Source: Oligoflexia bacterium (GTDB lineage Bacteria; Bdellovibrionota; UBA1018). Taken from it: 14,500 nucleotides of DNA. Below, piece by piece: positions 14,366 through 14,500 of the stretch. Position 1 is the stretch's first letter; every line of letters starts with the position of its first letter. The notes under the pieces were generated by a model. That model had not been told where the DNA came from and searched no databases. It saw only the letters and a list, made by a program, of their open reading frames with translations. Location of the stretch: positions 1-14,500 of the forward strand of contig CAIYTD010000359.1 of the NCBI GenBank assembly GCA_903928955.1, given 5' to 3'. A program made the translations under genes and the position numbers.

Positions 14366-14416
14366 CGGCCGGAAGCCCCCTGATTTATCGGTGGGGATGA
14401 AGGCCGTTAGTTTTTT
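14366..14416 (+). terminator. compound hairpin terminator downstream of lpxC
   Basis: An outer stem CGGCC/GGCCG (14366-14370 with 14402-14406) is separated by a five-by-five internal loop from an inner stem (14376-14383 with 14388-14396, eight pairs, one bulged T, loop TTTA). TTAG and six T (14411-14416) follow. A perfect 14-base palindrome (14362-14375) overlaps the left arm and offers a competing fold. It probably ends the lpxC transcript, about 80 bases past the stop codon. Confidence 0.6.
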
Positions 14417-14417
14417 C

Positions 14418-14445
14418 TTGAATATATGTCTTAAATCTGTATATT
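14418..14445 (+). promoter_or_regulatory. candidate promoter abutting the start of the last gene
   Basis: TTGAAT (14418-14423, four of six) and TATATT (14440-14445, five of six) are 16 bases apart and begin right after the terminator T tract. The -10 box ends seven bases before an ATG at 14453, so transcription would start at or next to that ATG. Confidence 0.4.
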
Positions 14446-14452
14446 CCATACA

Positions 14453-14500
14453 ATGAATGAACCAAGGCATTCTATAAAGTATAAATCAAATAATAATGTG
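14453..14500 (+). CDS. possible start of a gene cut by the window edge
   Basis: An ATG at 14453 opens a frame that stays open for the 16 codons to the window end and reads MNEPRHSIKYKSNNNV. It has no Shine-Dalgarno sequence but is placed directly after a promoter-like pair. Sixteen codons are too few to exclude chance and no function can be given. A second ATG four bases later is closed after six codons. Confidence 0.3.
   Translation, partial: MNEPRHSIKYKSNNNV

Noticed and set aside
14349..14456. Mini frame of 35 codons downstream of lpxC
   Set aside because: It lacks a ribosome site and spans the terminator hairpin and the promoter-like pair, which explain the sequence better.

Overview
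The window is a compact, moderately AT-rich bacterial chromosome segment made almost entirely of housekeeping genes. Lipid A synthesis (lpxC) and an MltG-type murein enzyme indicate a Gram-negative cell. The order rho, rpmE, DUF1385 gene, prfA, prmC, murA resembles delta-proteobacterial lineages (Myxococcota, Desulfobacterota or Bdellovibrionota). The serine palmitoyltransferase-like gene would suit a sphingolipid-making member of such a group. This placement comes from remembered gene order and is tentative.

Layout. Positions 1-70 may hold the last codons of a plus-strand membrane protein, convergent with mltG (75-1169, minus). A 272-base divergent spacer separates mltG from rho (1442-2689) and holds a promoter abutting the mltG start codon, a strong hairpin and a C-rich stretch in front of rho. 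rpmE (2733-2933) follows and ends in a clear intrinsic terminator. The next operon is DUF1385 membrane protein, prfA, prmC, murA and a HIT-family gene (3066-7775), with gaps of 17, 1, -8 and 2 bases. The region 7776-8397 is the least ordinary part. It carries a doubtful minus-strand reading frame with a run of nine C, a 15-bp hairpin with a repeated sequence block, and two tandem hairpins just upstream of the next gene.

A second operon (8398-13126) joins a serine palmitoyltransferase-like enzyme and a GNAT-like protein to ruvC, ruvA and ruvB, with gaps of 4, 0, 3 and 18 bases. lpxC (13368-14288) stands alone after a 241-base spacer. A compound hairpin terminator comes next, then a promoter whose -10 box abuts the start of a gene cut by the window edge.

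How the genes work together. One group serves transcription and translation termination (Rho, L31, RF1 and its methylase PrmC). A second serves the envelope (MltG and MurA for peptidoglycan, LpxC for lipid A, and the palmitoyltransferase and GNAT pair probably for sphingolipid or ceramide). RuvABC processes Holliday junctions. The most interesting points are the putative sphingolipid pair built into the ruvCAB transcription unit, and several promoters placed so close to start codons that leaderless mRNAs are predicted. I saw no mobile element, CRISPR array, tRNA or rRNA.
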